Shown piece after piece: positions 1 to 10,353 of a stretch of DNA of 64,000 bases (within the stretch, counting starts at the first letter, position 1; every line of letters starts with the position of its first letter). A program made the position numbers and the translations under genes. The notes beneath the pieces are model-generated. The model saw only the letters and a program-made list of their open reading frames with translations, was not told the origin of the DNA and searched no databases. The stretch is from Exophiala sp. HKRS030 (taxonomy: Eukaryota; Ascomycota; Eurotiomycetes; Chaetothyriales; Herpotrichiellaceae), in NCBI GenBank assembly GCA_023897205.1, contig JAHWDD010000005.1:496001-560000 (forward strand), given 5' to 3'.

Positions 1-277
1 CTGACAAGGTAGAAACACGCGGTTTCTCTTTCCAGACCACCGCCCAGGTCTCGGTGCAACCCGAGCAATAGTAGAAGGCCACTCCGGCCGCTTTGTCTCC
101 TTTGTAGCCATCTGGTGCCGTTGCTTTCTTGATGACTGTTGGGTGGAGGGAGGGTTTGATGGTGGTGGTGGTGGGTTCGTCGCTCTCGACGAGCGAGAAG
201 AGGACGTCAGGATTGGAGACCGTTGGGTCGGTCGCTGGCAAGGTTTGGGAGGAGGAAGAGACTTTGCTGGACGACAT
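1..277 (-). CDS. N-terminal part of an unrecognised protein (runs off the left edge)
   Basis: An ATG at 277-275 on the minus strand opens a frame that stays open to the window edge, about 92 codons. The protein begins MSSSKVSSSSQTLP, a Ser/Thr/Pro-rich and probably disordered leader. A more ordered stretch follows with the pattern APDGYKGDK...AFYYCSGCTETW. The single CxxC there could be half of a zinc site, with the other half beyond the edge. I do not recognise the family and assign no function. The open frame and the codon choice support a real gene, but the rest of the protein and any introns lie outside the window. Confidence 0.5.
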   Translation of the reverse strand, partial: MSSSKVSSSSQTLPATDPTVSNPDVLFSLVESDEPTTTTIKPSLHPTVIKKATAPDGYKGDKAAGVAFYYCSGCTETWAVVWKEKPRVSTLS

Positions 278-929
278 CGTTGTTGAGAGGGATTGTCGGA
301 TGATTCAAGTGTCTTTTTCAATGGGAACGATGCTCGCCTTGTTATTTTGTCGATGTTAGGGATGTGAGAAGAAGTGAGAAATGTGGTAGTAATAAGACAG
401 TGCCGGAGGCATGATTGTACATCTGAAGCATCTGCACTGAATAATGAGGTGCGGCGGTATTGTCTATTGTTGCGCGTTGTCCTGGTTTAGTACCATCAAA
501 GGCGGTGTTGAGAGTGTTAACAAGTATTCTTCGCCAAGCGGTGTTGAAAAGGACAGCACAATGAAGGGCCATGTGGACCTGGTGTGTTGAGCGTGAAGGA
601 TCAAGAGGCTGTTCCCCTGAAACAGCCCAGCCTTGTTCAAAGAGGTCATCATGAGGTCTTATTATGTCCTATGACCAGGGATGACAATGATGATTCCGTC
701 GTGGCCATGGTTGGCTTCCAAAGTATGACAGAGCATGACTACCTCTAGAATCCCACTGTTGACATCCCACATTGGCCAACAGCTAATGGTGTGAGAAACC
801 CCAAGAATACAGGGCTTATCTGGGATCATAGCAGATTTCGATATACCGGATTCAGATATCAGGCATGTTACCCAGGGCATATCAAGCTGAGAGATAGTCA
901 CGTAGCGTCACAGCGCCATTGTAACAGCT
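278..929. other. Intergenic; nothing supported
   Basis: This stretch holds the upstream region of the truncated left-edge gene and the downstream region of the NDUFAF2-like gene. Several minus-strand frames of 60-80 codons occur, but none has a recognisable protein pattern or convincing splice signals. Confidence 0.5.
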
Positions 930-1547
930 TCAGCGTTTAGAAGTACCAGGTACCCACGACTCGGGCGTCCAGTTTGTTCCATGATTTGACCCGGTCTCTT
1001 CAACCTGCTTCCATGGATCCTTGGGTGACTGGGCAGGAGTTTCAACACCACTCTTGCACTTTTCGGGTCGAGGAGGTTGTTCAGGTGTGCTTTCAGCTAT
1101 TGCTCTATCTTTCTGAGGATCCCCAGAGAGCTGTTGTGTGACAGTTGGCTTTGGCTTCTCAATATACTTTGCTTTCGCTGCCCATCTCTCATCCGCCAGC
1201 CTTGCATTGTGTTTTAAGGTTGCTTGTCTTTGCAGATCCGCAGCTTGTTCCTGCAGACTTGGTGGATCCGACCGAGTCTGTCGCAGCCATTGATGCCACT
1301 GAGGTGAAATCTGGACATCGGCATAGAGGGTTTTACGGTCGGCCTTGACCATCCGTCGCATTCTGTTGTGGTTGAGAGCATCTCGAAACTCCCAATATGT
1401 ATTTCCTACCAGATCTTGACCTGGGAAGGTGTTAGCATACGCTTAAGCGACAGAATGTAGTTTCAGAAACGAACCGACGAGGAATCGCTTGCGCCATGGA
1501 AGGCGTAACATTTTCCAGCGGATCCATAAATCTCTCATGGTCCCCAT
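930..1547 (-). CDS. NDUFAF2-like (mimitin/B17.2L) complex I assembly factor
   Basis: Two exons, 1547-1475 and 1420-930, with a 54-nt intron (1421-1474) that has a GCTAAC branch site, give 187 residues. The N-terminal half reads RFLVG-QDLVGNTYWEF...TLYADVQISPQWHQWLR. This is the NDUFA12/NDUFAF2 signature (D-x-x-GN-x-YWE, then a P-x-W-x-x-WL helix). Members of this family act in mitochondria in a late step of NADH:ubiquinone oxidoreductase assembly. The C-terminal half is a Pro/Lys/Gln-rich low-complexity tail, as is usual for fungal assembly-factor forms and unlike the compact NDUFA12 subunit. An ATG three codons downstream (1538) is an alternative start. The splice restores the conserved Gly-Gln-Asp-Leu run exactly, so the exon model is solid. 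Confidence 0.85.
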
Positions 1548-1874
1548 TGTGGTGGAATCTCTTGGGTATTGGTAGAGACCGATCAGAAGGATGGACGATG
1601 AGATTCTTGCATAAGCCGTGCAGTACAGTGGAATAATGTGTACAAAAAGATGTAGAATGACGGGATTGTGCAGTGGCTTGTTCTGATCGACGTCAACCTG
1701 CAGGGGTCAATATTCCACCCGCCTGGTGCCTCGAGGGTCTTGATCACTCTTACTATTACACTGCCACTCTTTACCTTCCATGCTATTCACTTCCTACACA
1801 ATATCTTCGCATGGTATACCTAGACACCTCTTTCACTAACCCCAAGAACATACACTCTCCGATCAACCATAATC
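1548..1874. other. Divergent promoter region
   Basis: A 327-bp region shared by the NDUFAF2-like gene (minus) and the calponin-homology gene (plus). I saw no distinctive motif in it. Confidence 0.5.
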
Positions 1875-3912
1875 ATGGCTTCGGTCACGAGTCTCGACCA
1901 GGACATGCGCAAACTGCGCCTTGACCGGTACACGCCTGGTGCCGCGAAAGAAGTAAGAGCGTGGATTGAAGATACACTGGGGGAGAGATTGCCTCCAGGG
2001 GATTTGATGGATGCCTTGAAAGATGGTGTCGCGCTCTGCAAGTAAGATGAAACCGTATATCACAATGCGCCGACGCTGATGGTTATGTTCTGCCAGACTT
2101 GTCAATCTAGCGGTCGCTCCAGGCGTCAAGTATAAACAGTCCAACATGCCATTTGTGCAGATGGAGAACATATCTCATTTTCTACGCGCCTGTGAACTAC
2201 CACCATTGAATCTACCATCCCACGACCGCTTCTTGACTGTCGATCTCTATGACGGTAAAGATCCGGCACAAGTTTTACAATGCATTTCCGCCTTCAGTCG
2301 CGCTGCAAATGGCATAAACCCAGGAGCATTCCCATCCACTCTTGGTGCGAAGAGTAAAGGGGCAGCCATGAGTCCGCAAGGAACGGGATCAAGTGGACCG
2401 AGATCACCGGCGTACACCACCACAACAGCGGCTCGGCCTCGAGGCACGAGCAACGCTACCGTCGACAGCCCTTCATACACCTTTAACCCGCTCAACAAAG
2501 CAGCATATTCGGGTCGAATAAGTCCAACCAAGAATACCCTTGGGAGGGGCGGGCTCGCTACAGGCGGGCCGGTCAGTACCTGGAGCAGCAAAGCTGATGA
2601 AGGCAAGACGGCACCGGCGTGGAACATTCATCAGTACGGGTACATGGGCGGAGCTAGCCAGGGCAACCAAGGTGTCGCATTTGGCGCACGGAGACAAATC
2701 ACCTCTCCCGCTCCCAGTGTACCGAGCGCTGCAGAAAAGGAAAAGCGTCTCAGAGAGGAGGCCGAGCGCAAACGTCGTGAGGCAGAAGAACAAGAACGGC
2801 AGCAGCAAGCACAAAGGGCTGCGGAAGAAGAGCAAGCCAGACTCGAAGAAGAGCGGAGGTGGGCCGAGGAGACGCAACGGGTTCGAGAACAGGAACTGGA
2901 AGAACAGCGGGTCCAGGAACGTGAACGTCTACAGGAAGAAGATCGTGTGCGACAGGAAGAACAGCGTCGTAGAGAGCGTGCCTACGAACTTGAGCGAGAA
3001 CGTGAAGCCGCAGACCAAGCTGAGCGAGAAGCACGATCGGCAGCCGAACGGAGTCGCCAACGTGCGACGAGTGACGCCCGCTTGAATGGACAATTCCTCA
3101 GCCAGTATCAGGCAGATCAAGCTCGAGTGAGTGCTGCAGCTTCGCACAAGCAGCATATCATCGAGCAGGAGTCCACCGAGAGCAGACGCATCGCCGAACT
3201 CGAACGTCAACTGGAGGAACTCAAAGCACAGCAACATCACCATCCCACGGAGCCATCCCCGCCACCCAGGCTCCAAGCGGAGCAGCCCAGACAGCCTCCC
3301 CTTCCAAGCCGGTCCAACGTCGGCACGACAAGCCACGAGGACGACTGGGACGCCTCGGAGCGAGACTACCTCAGACGCGAATGGCAAAGGACCCAAGACC
3401 TCGAGCAGGACACAACATCACCACCTGCGAAGCCGCCCCGCCCCGAACCTGTCCCGGCGCCCTCGACCACTTCCACCCGGCCCCTCCCCGACCCAATGAC
3501 CTATACTCCCGGCACGAACCGCACGGACCGGTACCTCGCGTCCCACGCTGCGCCGGCGCAACCCCCGGCCTCGTCCCACCGCCCTCAGGATTACTCGACC
3601 ACGACGGAAGTGGACCTCGAAACCCAACGACGCATGCAGTCCCAGGCGCGCACCAAGGCGGGCGGGTGGGCGTCAAAGTCCCTGCTCGAGCGGGAGATGG
3701 AGCGCGAACGCGAACGGCAGCGGGAGTGGGAAGAGGGCCAAAAGGACACGGCCGCGAGGGCCCGCGACATCAGGGAGGGCAGCGCCCCGGGCCAGAGCTG
3801 GGATGTGCATCAGTACGGGTACATGGGAGGGGACAACCAGAACCGCGGCGGCACCGGTCTGGGTGTCGGTGGCGCCAGAAGGCAGATCATTGGGCCTCGA
3901 CCACCTCCTTGA
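1875..3912 (+). CDS. Calponin-homology (transgelin/Scp1-type) actin-binding protein with long coiled-coil insert
   Basis: Exons 1875-2041 and 2097-3912 (55-nt intron) give 660 residues. Residues about 15-140 form a calponin-homology domain: WIEDTLGE...LMDALKDGVALCKLVN...MENISHFLRACE, with L-x-DGVALCKL as the hallmark. A calponin-like repeat follows near residue 234 (HQYGYMGGASQ...GARRQI). A long, highly charged Glu/Arg/Gln coiled coil spans roughly residues 260-420, followed by a Pro-rich stretch. A second calponin-like repeat sits near residue 627 (HQYGYMGGDNQ...GARRQI) at the extreme C-terminus. Yeast Scp1 and animal transgelins, which bundle actin, are only about 200 residues with one C-terminal repeat, so this form is much larger. 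I infer an actin cross-linker acting at cortical patches or at the septum. The splice completes the Cys-Lys-Leu-Val-Asn motif. Confidence 0.85.
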
Positions 3913-4877
3913 TTGCTCTCCTGTCAAGACATGCTGATGCGTTGCGTGAGAAATTTGGGGCACTTGGGCAAGACACGTTTGAGATGATTGAAACGAGGTA
4001 TATGAGAATTCGAGTATAAGTAAACTTCTACGGAGTGCACATTAACGTGGGTAACATGGTGACACTGCTGGCTTAGCTTTTATGTGAAGTTTTGGATCGG
4101 ATTCACGATATTCATATTGCACAAAATTGAAATTGAGATTGATCTTGGATTACGACGGTGGTCCTCTGCCATCTTGATTTTTGTTCCACCAATCAAGAAT
4201 ATATCATTGGACTTTCTCAAGAGCTCGTTTCATTCTGTTTTGGAAGAGAGAGCGAGGATTGACGGCCGAGGGAAAGCACCAACGTCGACACTATCCGCGA
4301 GACATACCTCGGGTAGGTATTAAACATAACGCAGGGAGTACTGGCGCCCCATGATGGGTGTCTTGTACGTTTTCCACCCCGTCTGCAAGGTCCAGACACA
4401 GGTGCGGGTATTCGACCGGGGCCAAGTCCGCGGGATGGAGGAATTGGTCAGCCATCTCGCCAGACACGTCTGGAGGTGATCCTCTCGTCTCAGTCTGAGT
4501 ACACAGGGAACGATCCTCCTGGGCTGTCCGATGGGGCAGATTTTGTTTGCCTGAGTTGAACAGAAGTAGAAGCGCGCAAGATGTTTGGCCATCGATAATG
4601 CGCATCGGCCTTGTCATTTGCCTGTTGCTTCCGAGTATGGCTCCCGGCATGTCGCTGACACTTGTTCCAGCGCTGTGAGACAGAAGAGTGGATTGTTTCT
4701 GTCTTGGTAGCTTTGACCGGTTCAAGTGCTGACTGGCAATTGATACAATAGCGAGTGGCCATTTGGATAGATGATCGTTGGGACATCATGACAGCGCGAC
4801 TTAATCTTCGGGTTGATACTGATCAAGGAGGGAGGTAACGGTGACAATGGTCTACCACAAAGCGAATAATTGGTCGA
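3913..4877. other. Convergent intergenic region with a possible small minus-strand gene
   Basis: The region lies between the stop codons of the calponin-homology gene and the Yos9 gene. Minus-strand frames overlap at 4291-4789. One starts MMSQRSSIQMATRYCINCQ and holds a CxxC (4490-4789). Another ends GWKTYKTPIMGRQYSLRYV (stop at 4320) and has a high share of G or C at third positions over its last 35 codons. They could be exons of one small gene, but I could not find one splice model that I trust. A TACGGAGTG site lies at 4029-4037. Confidence 0.3.
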
Positions 4878-6373
4878 TCACAATTCTCCTTTATATTCTT
4901 CTTGACTGCCGGCTGCATCTTGTTCATCTTCTTCTTTTTGTTTGTTGGGTTCGTCTGATTTGGCGTCCTTTGTAGTCTCAACCTCGTCCTCGTCGTCCGA
5001 GGCAACGACACCTCGTAGTTGAATGTTACCATTGACATCGTCGAGTCGTTCAATCTTCCAGTCCTTTGTGCCCGCCATCTTTTGAAGTTCTATACGGAAC
5101 GATTCGACCTCCTCGGGACTGATGTCGAGCTTTTTCATGTCTGCCGCCGACAGACTTGAGACTTGTCCATTCTTCTGCATGATGAGGATATCTGCCTTTT
5201 CGTCCTGGGTGAGCACAATGCGCCCCCGTTCGAGCTTCTTGCCCTCGCGGCCAATATATTTCATTGCCCCGACTTCGACATTGCCGAGGACAATCTGTTG
5301 TTGAGACTGCTGCCCCTGTTCTTCGAGTGTCTGGCTGGTTGAACTTAGCTCCTCGCCACGGGCTTCCCACGACTCGACTCCACCTTCTGATATGATCTCC
5401 GTGCACGTAATGGGATGTGCTCGACTCTCCTTGGGGGGTTGGAAGGCTACGTCGTTGCAAAGTCGCGGCGTATAGACAATCATCAAGTACGCGCATGTCG
5501 CCGTCTCTTTAATCCAGCCGATGCGGTCCGTGAGCTGTGGGTTGCAGTGGAATTGAATCTCGATCTTGCGATTGTTGCCCGTCAGGTCACATGGCGATCC
5601 CCCTTCGAGGCGTTGGACAAGGTAGTTTGTCTCTGCTTGTGTCTGGACCTCTGTGGATATTGTCCGCTCCGAAGAGGAGATCTTTCCCTCCGCGGCCGCC
5701 TTTTTGTTCGCTTTTGGTGCTCCTTCAAACCGGCCCAGGACGAAGCTTGGAACAGTAGGGTCCTCTTGAGGAGGCCACACGCGACCGTTCGTCCCCGGCG
5801 GCAGGGCATGGAATTGCGTCACTTGCGCGTTGTAGCAGAATGAATACGTCCACCAGCCGGTAGAGTAGTACAGGCACTGGTTTGATGCCATGCCCTGCAG
5901 CAGCTCCGATCCTCGACTGACTGCACGATCCAGCTCTTTCTCGCGGTCCGTGGCAGAGGGCTCTTCTTTGGTTGCATTTTCGATGCTAGGTTTGGCTTCT
6001 GGGATGAAGCAGAGGTGCGGGTAACCCTGGAGGAGCAGACGTTCGTAGGTGCCCACTGGGTTGGCGTCTTCCCCCGTGGTATCTGATCCAAAGTTGTTGT
6101 AGTTCAGCTTCGAGGGCACTTCGTCGTGTCCAGTCTGCTTGGTCCCATCGTTGGCGAGGTAGGCTACGGCATCGGCTTCTAGTATGTATGAGTCTGCGAA
6201 TTCGACAGAATACTGGATGGTGTCAGCACGAGCCCTGGTCTGTCATACGGGTTATTGTCAGTTGGTAGTACCTGTGGGAAAGCGAAGAGGTCATCGTGGA
6301 CGCTGAAGGTGTTTTCGCTGGCAAAACATCGTACGAACAAAGCAGCCAAAACAAGACCACGAAACTTCATCAT
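4878..6373 (-). CDS. yos9: Yos9/OS-9 ER-associated degradation lectin
   Basis: Exon 1 (6373-6272) encodes a signal peptide (MMKFRGLVLAALFVRCFAS). A 59-nt intron (6213-6271) joins it to exon 2 (6212-4878), giving 478 residues. The junction reads FAFPQ-YSVEFADSYILE, the conserved start of the OS-9 family. The MRH (mannose-6-phosphate receptor homology) lectin domain follows at about residues 140-310. It has the Trp pair in CLYYSTGWWTYSFCYN, an Arg-Glu-Tyr type sugar pocket and paired cysteines (PCDL, FHCN, TCAYL, LCND, ITC). Family members bind trimmed N-glycans on misfolded glycoproteins and pass them to the Hrd1 ubiquitin ligase in the ER lumen. The tail is acidic and ends in KGEL, a weak variant of the H/KDEL retrieval signal. 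A second Met lies directly after the first. Confidence 0.92.
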
Positions 6374-6719
6374 TTCCTCCTGTTACCTCATGATCTGGGA
6401 AAATTCAGCGAGTGTCATACATGCAGTTATTCATTCGGGTGTGTGATCTTTGTACAGTATGTCACTGTCCACCACGGAAATTTGGAGATGGACTTGCCAC
6501 GGTCTCCAGAATCTCCGCAGCCAAAAATCGTTGTCATCGTCCAGTCAGTCTCACCTGCTTTAGTCTCCGTATCTCGAGGTACACATGGTGGAAATATCGC
6601 CGGGTCACCACCACTACCTGGGTAAATATAAGATATCGTTGACAATCACAGACTTTCTACGGAGTACAGGCTACATCATTGGTCATTTTTCAACAATGCC
6701 CTCGCAACTACCAACAATT
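6374..6719. other. Intergenic, with a TACGGAGTA site
   Basis: This region is upstream of yos9 and downstream of the next minus-strand gene. It contains an exact TACGGAGTA at 6658-6666. No other signal was noted. Confidence 0.5.
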
Positions 6720-8753
6720 CTATGAAGGGGCTGGCAGACGCTCTAAACCAACACCTCCACTGCCCTCGATATATCTCACGCGACATCCAGATGCCCAGGT
6801 CTGCAGTTCGGCGTCGGAAGATGTCTTTAGATCCTCATACCTTGTCTTGCTCTCATCATCGTCATTCTGAAGACTAGTCCCCTCCAGTGTCGTGCTAAAC
6901 TGAGGTCGACTCACGACCTCATCCTGTTTCAAACCGGCCAACACATCTACCAACAGTCTCAGTCCATTGACCTGCCTGAATGATCTGCCACTCGTGCTAC
7001 TCCAGCTCATTGCCACCAGGGCGAGTGTGATGCCTGCGGCAACAAACATGCACGCAATGCCGACGAACAATATCACGGGCACATACGTGATGCGATATCG
7101 GAGTATTTGAGAAGTATCTGCAACATCGATGAAAAAGTCGGGCTGATCGCGCGTAGAATTTGTGCTCGCCACCTCATATGCCATGCGTTCCGTCTCTGCA
7201 GAGGCGTAGAGGAAGTTCAGAGCCAATGTCTCGTAGTCGGTCGTCCTGGATGTCGTCCCTGACGTGCCGTCAGTACCTGTCGGAGAGGCAGTACATTCAG
7301 TGCCTGTAATTGTGGCGTCATAGCATGGATCTGCGGACCTCGCAAGGGCTGGAGCCAGTCCAGGGATCGTCACATCGGGAGCTTGATAGTTCAGGTTGAG
7401 TTGTAGTTGCTGCATGCGCAACGGTTGGTAAAGGGTTTTCTCTTCGGACATGTTGACGCTCGCCAGACTCCTCTTCCAGTCTCCATTCGCCGAACGGAGC
7501 AATTCAACTGTGCCATTCTGTCGATGAATTTGACATTCCATGCCCCATACAGACATTATCTGTTTCGTGCCGTTGAAACCTGATGCCGTCATATTGAAGG
7601 CCTTTGGCACAATATCGCCGTATGGAGAAGAGTACGTTTCATTACTCAAGTTGAAACTGCCGGCGTAGCCCAGGAAAGCCGAAGTGCCATTGTATGGAAA
7701 TGCCATGAACGGGTAATCTTCATTGTACGCGTTCTGCATCAGCGCGATATCGCCTGGGTAGTTCCCAGAGAGGAGGTCAGTCTCCCCGCGGGTCATGGTG
7801 AATTGAACGGACTTTTCACCCATCTGTTGCACCATGAACGTGTCTGGAGCGAAAGGCTTGCAAGAGACTGACCATCGAGAAGCCGGGACAGCATGTAAAG
7901 CTTGTACAGTTGAGGGAAGTGCCAACGAAGCAGTGGTCACGTTATTGAGCAGATAGGCCTTATCATCGGTCAACAGCGGAGTCGAATTTGAGATACTCAG
8001 TCCAGTCAACATGCCACTGAATTGATTGGCAAAGCTAGACCTCTGCTGAGTGTTGAATCCCCACATGCCGGCGAAAGTGGTGGAAACAAATGAGCTGGGG
8101 ACAGCAAGCTGTGCATCGCTGAGCATTCGAAGTGTCGTGTCCTGTCCGGCCGCATCTTCATTGAAAGCCTCGTAGGCTATCACGTTTCCGAATGCCGATT
8201 TGGCTAAGGCGGAGAAGATGACAAGCAGGGAGAGACAGATCAGCCGTCTTGTGCGTGGGCCGAGGAGTGTAGACAGCTTTAAGATGTCGTAGGACCCGCC
8301 GGTCGTGCTACTGACCTCGACCAGACACGCCAGAGGTACGCCTTGAGCAGATGTATCCTTTTCGTTGATGGTAGCGACCCGGGCACAGGAGAACCAGACG
8401 GCGTTGAAGCCAGCGAGGATCAATGGTGCGAGAAAGGCACTGCATAATACATCGATGGCTTTGGCCCCGGGCTGTGTCAAGCGTCCTCCGATGGTGGCAC
8501 TGTGGACGAAGGACCAATGGTCTTTGCCCCAGTTGTTGTGGTTCGTACTCAACCAGATTATCGTAGCAATCAACGGAGCGATGAGCAGTGCAGCTGCAGT
8601 TGAATAGTAGACCACGGCATCGTTGGACGGAGTTCGCGGGTGTCTCCCGATCGGAGCGTAGGTCTCGTCTGAATTCGTGGTGGCTCTCGCCTGGGCCTTT
8701 TCTGTTCTTGTCCAAGGTATCATGAGGGAGGAATTCGGTTTTTGATTGTTCAT
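6720..8753 (-). CDS. Unrecognised multi-pass membrane glycoprotein
   Basis: One continuous frame of 677 residues runs from the ATG at 8753 (MNNQKPNSS); a second Met lies ten codons downstream. Four hydrophobic helices are visible: AVVYYSTAAALLIAPLIATI, IDVLCSAFLAPLILAGFNAV and RLICLSLLVIFSALAKSAF in the first third, and VPVILFVGIACMFVAAGITL near residue 590. Between the third and fourth helices lies a region of about 370 residues with many N-x-S/T sequons (NVT, NGT, NLS, NET, NMT), so it is probably extracytoplasmic and N-glycosylated. The cytoplasmic C-terminus is charged. The layout matches a class of fungus-restricted plasma-membrane proteins of unknown function. I see no catalytic motif and propose no activity. 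Confidence 0.75.
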   Translation of the reverse strand: MNNQKPNSSLMIPWTRTEKAQARATTNSDETYAPIGRHPRTPSNDAVVYYSTAAALLIAPLIATIIWLSTNHNNWGKDHWSFVHSATIGGRLTQPGAKAIDVLCSAFLAPLILAGFNAVWFSCARVATINEKDTSAQGVPLACLVEVSSTTGGSYDILKLSTLLGPRTRRLICLSLLVIFSALAKSAFGNVIAYEAFNEDAAGQDTTLRMLSDAQLAVPSSFVSTTFAGMWGFNTQQRSSFANQFSGMLTGLSISNSTPLLTDDKAYLLNNVTTASLALPSTVQALHAVPASRWSVSCKPFAPDTFMVQQMGEKSVQFTMTRGETDLLSGNYPGDIALMQNAYNEDYPFMAFPYNGTSAFLGYAGSFNLSNETYSSPYGDIVPKAFNMTASGFNGTKQIMSVWGMECQIHRQNGTVELLRSANGDWKRSLASVNMSEEKTLYQPLRMQQLQLNLNYQAPDVTIPGLAPALARSADPCYDATITGTECTASPTGTDGTSGTTSRTTDYETLALNFLYASAETERMAYEVASTNSTRDQPDFFIDVADTSQILRYRITYVPVILFVGIACMFVAAGITLALVAMSWSSTSGRSFRQVNGLRLLVDVLAGLKQDEVVSRPQFSTTLEGTSLQNDDDESKTRYEDLKTSSDAELQTWASGCRVRYIEGSGGVGLERLPAPS

Positions 8754-10353
8754 CCCAGAAGAGCTGAAATTTATCTTACCGTGTTGTACGGATAGAACAA
8801 GCACATAAACAATGGCTCCAGAAGGGAGTCGGGCATCATACTTGTACCCAGAAGGTGAAGAGCACTCTTATTACAGGGCACAGCCTCTGCCAATTGTAAC
8901 ACATACCTTTAAGGCAGGCATCCGAAGGGCTCAAAATCCACGCCAAGTGTACACCAAGTCCGCGAGCGTCCATAGTGGTTTTGAAATTGACCAGCCTGAA
9001 GATGATACAGGTCGATTGATAGGCGGTCGCACCAATTTTGGTGCGCTTACGGAGGTCTGTAAGGATGCCGCATATGCTAAGTTTGGCCCCCAAGTGGAAT
9101 GATTTGTGGCTGAGACAAGATTCGACCTGTATTCCGTAAGGTGCTTTAACGTGTACTCCATATTATTTACCTATCAGTTGATGGCTGTAGACTCCCACTG
9201 TCAGGAAAGCTGGATTCCTGGTGATGGAGTTTGCCATGGAGTTTACTTACCTAGAATAAGCTACCTCCAGGTATTTAGATGAGTGACGTTTGGATGCGGC
9301 GGAACAAATGCTTGGAGACTTGCCATACAGAACAAAACATCGAGGTTCACAACTCAGGACCATCTTGACTACCTATTTCAATCGCAAGGACGTTCAGGTT
9401 CAACAAGAAGCTCTTCCATCTACAAGGTCGGCTTCCGAGAGTGGCGGACACCTCTAGCCATCAGGTGATGAAGTGGTATCAGATCTTTCCACTGCCAGTA
9501 GCGTTCTATTTCAGAATGAGCCCGTCTACGGTATAGACTTCAACATGTACGGAGACAGGTTCTAGTTGAGACACCTATAGCGACGAATGACTCTGTCAGT
9601 TATCACATAAACGGCGACCAGTGTCACAACAGCTTCCTATTTGACGCTGATGGCAGCTGTTCCAGCTTGGAAGAGTAGTTTGACCACGATGTTGGCTCGG
9701 AGAACCGAGACTGAAGCGTGTTGGTGGTGGGTGAATACTCGAAGATGAGCCATATGGACAGGGGCTGTAGGAGTAGTCGGTCGGTTCACTTGTTGAGTTG
9801 GATGTCCAAATACCTGCCTAGGTAGATATCTGTGTACCTGTATATGAATCTGATGTAATAAGAGTGAGAGATATAGAGAGAAGAGATGTTTGTAGTGACT
9901 TGAAGTTCTACGATGATCCAATCGCGTCACCAATTCTCCGTCAGTCTTGGCGTTATCGTGGTCAAGTTGCAGCTCTCAATGGGCGCAGGCGTCGTCGTAT
10001 GTCCCTGGAATCGGCTACACCTGCATCAACAGTCAGAAGTCGACCAACTTCCGCGACGATTGCATAATAAAGCGATACTTTCATCTGTTTGCATACACAC
10101 GTTGTATCACTCTTTCTGGCGGCACGGGATCCTTCAGCCTTTACACGCCAACGCCAACTCCAACGCCGTCAATCCAAGCAGCGTTTAGTCTGCCTGTGAC
10201 ATCTTACGGAATTGCTCGCTTAAGCGAAACACCAACTTACTTCCTTGATTTCCCCAGCACAATCGATCACGGTGTCAAAGCCGATGGCTTGTGCCTTATA
10301 GCTTCATCGGATACTGCCAGCTTGCTTCGTCCGCCTTTGCCTTCGTACACACT
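8754..10353. other. Long intergenic/upstream region
   Basis: A 1.6-kb divergent region between the membrane glycoprotein gene and sla1. A 96-codon plus-strand frame (8812-9102) and longer frames overlapping the start of sla1 (from about 9913) show no family pattern. Several short TACCTRG-type direct and inverted sequences occur at 9160-9270 and 9810-9840. The right part is probably the sla1 promoter and 5' leader. Confidence 0.45.

Noticed and set aside
2540..4019. Several frames of 100-210 codons overlapping the calponin-homology gene on both strands
   Set aside because: All are out of frame with, or opposite to, a well-supported coiled-coil gene and are low complexity.
8812..9102. 96-codon frame with a real ATG
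   Set aside because: No recognisable pattern, no splice signals, and it sits in the promoter of the divergent membrane protein gene.
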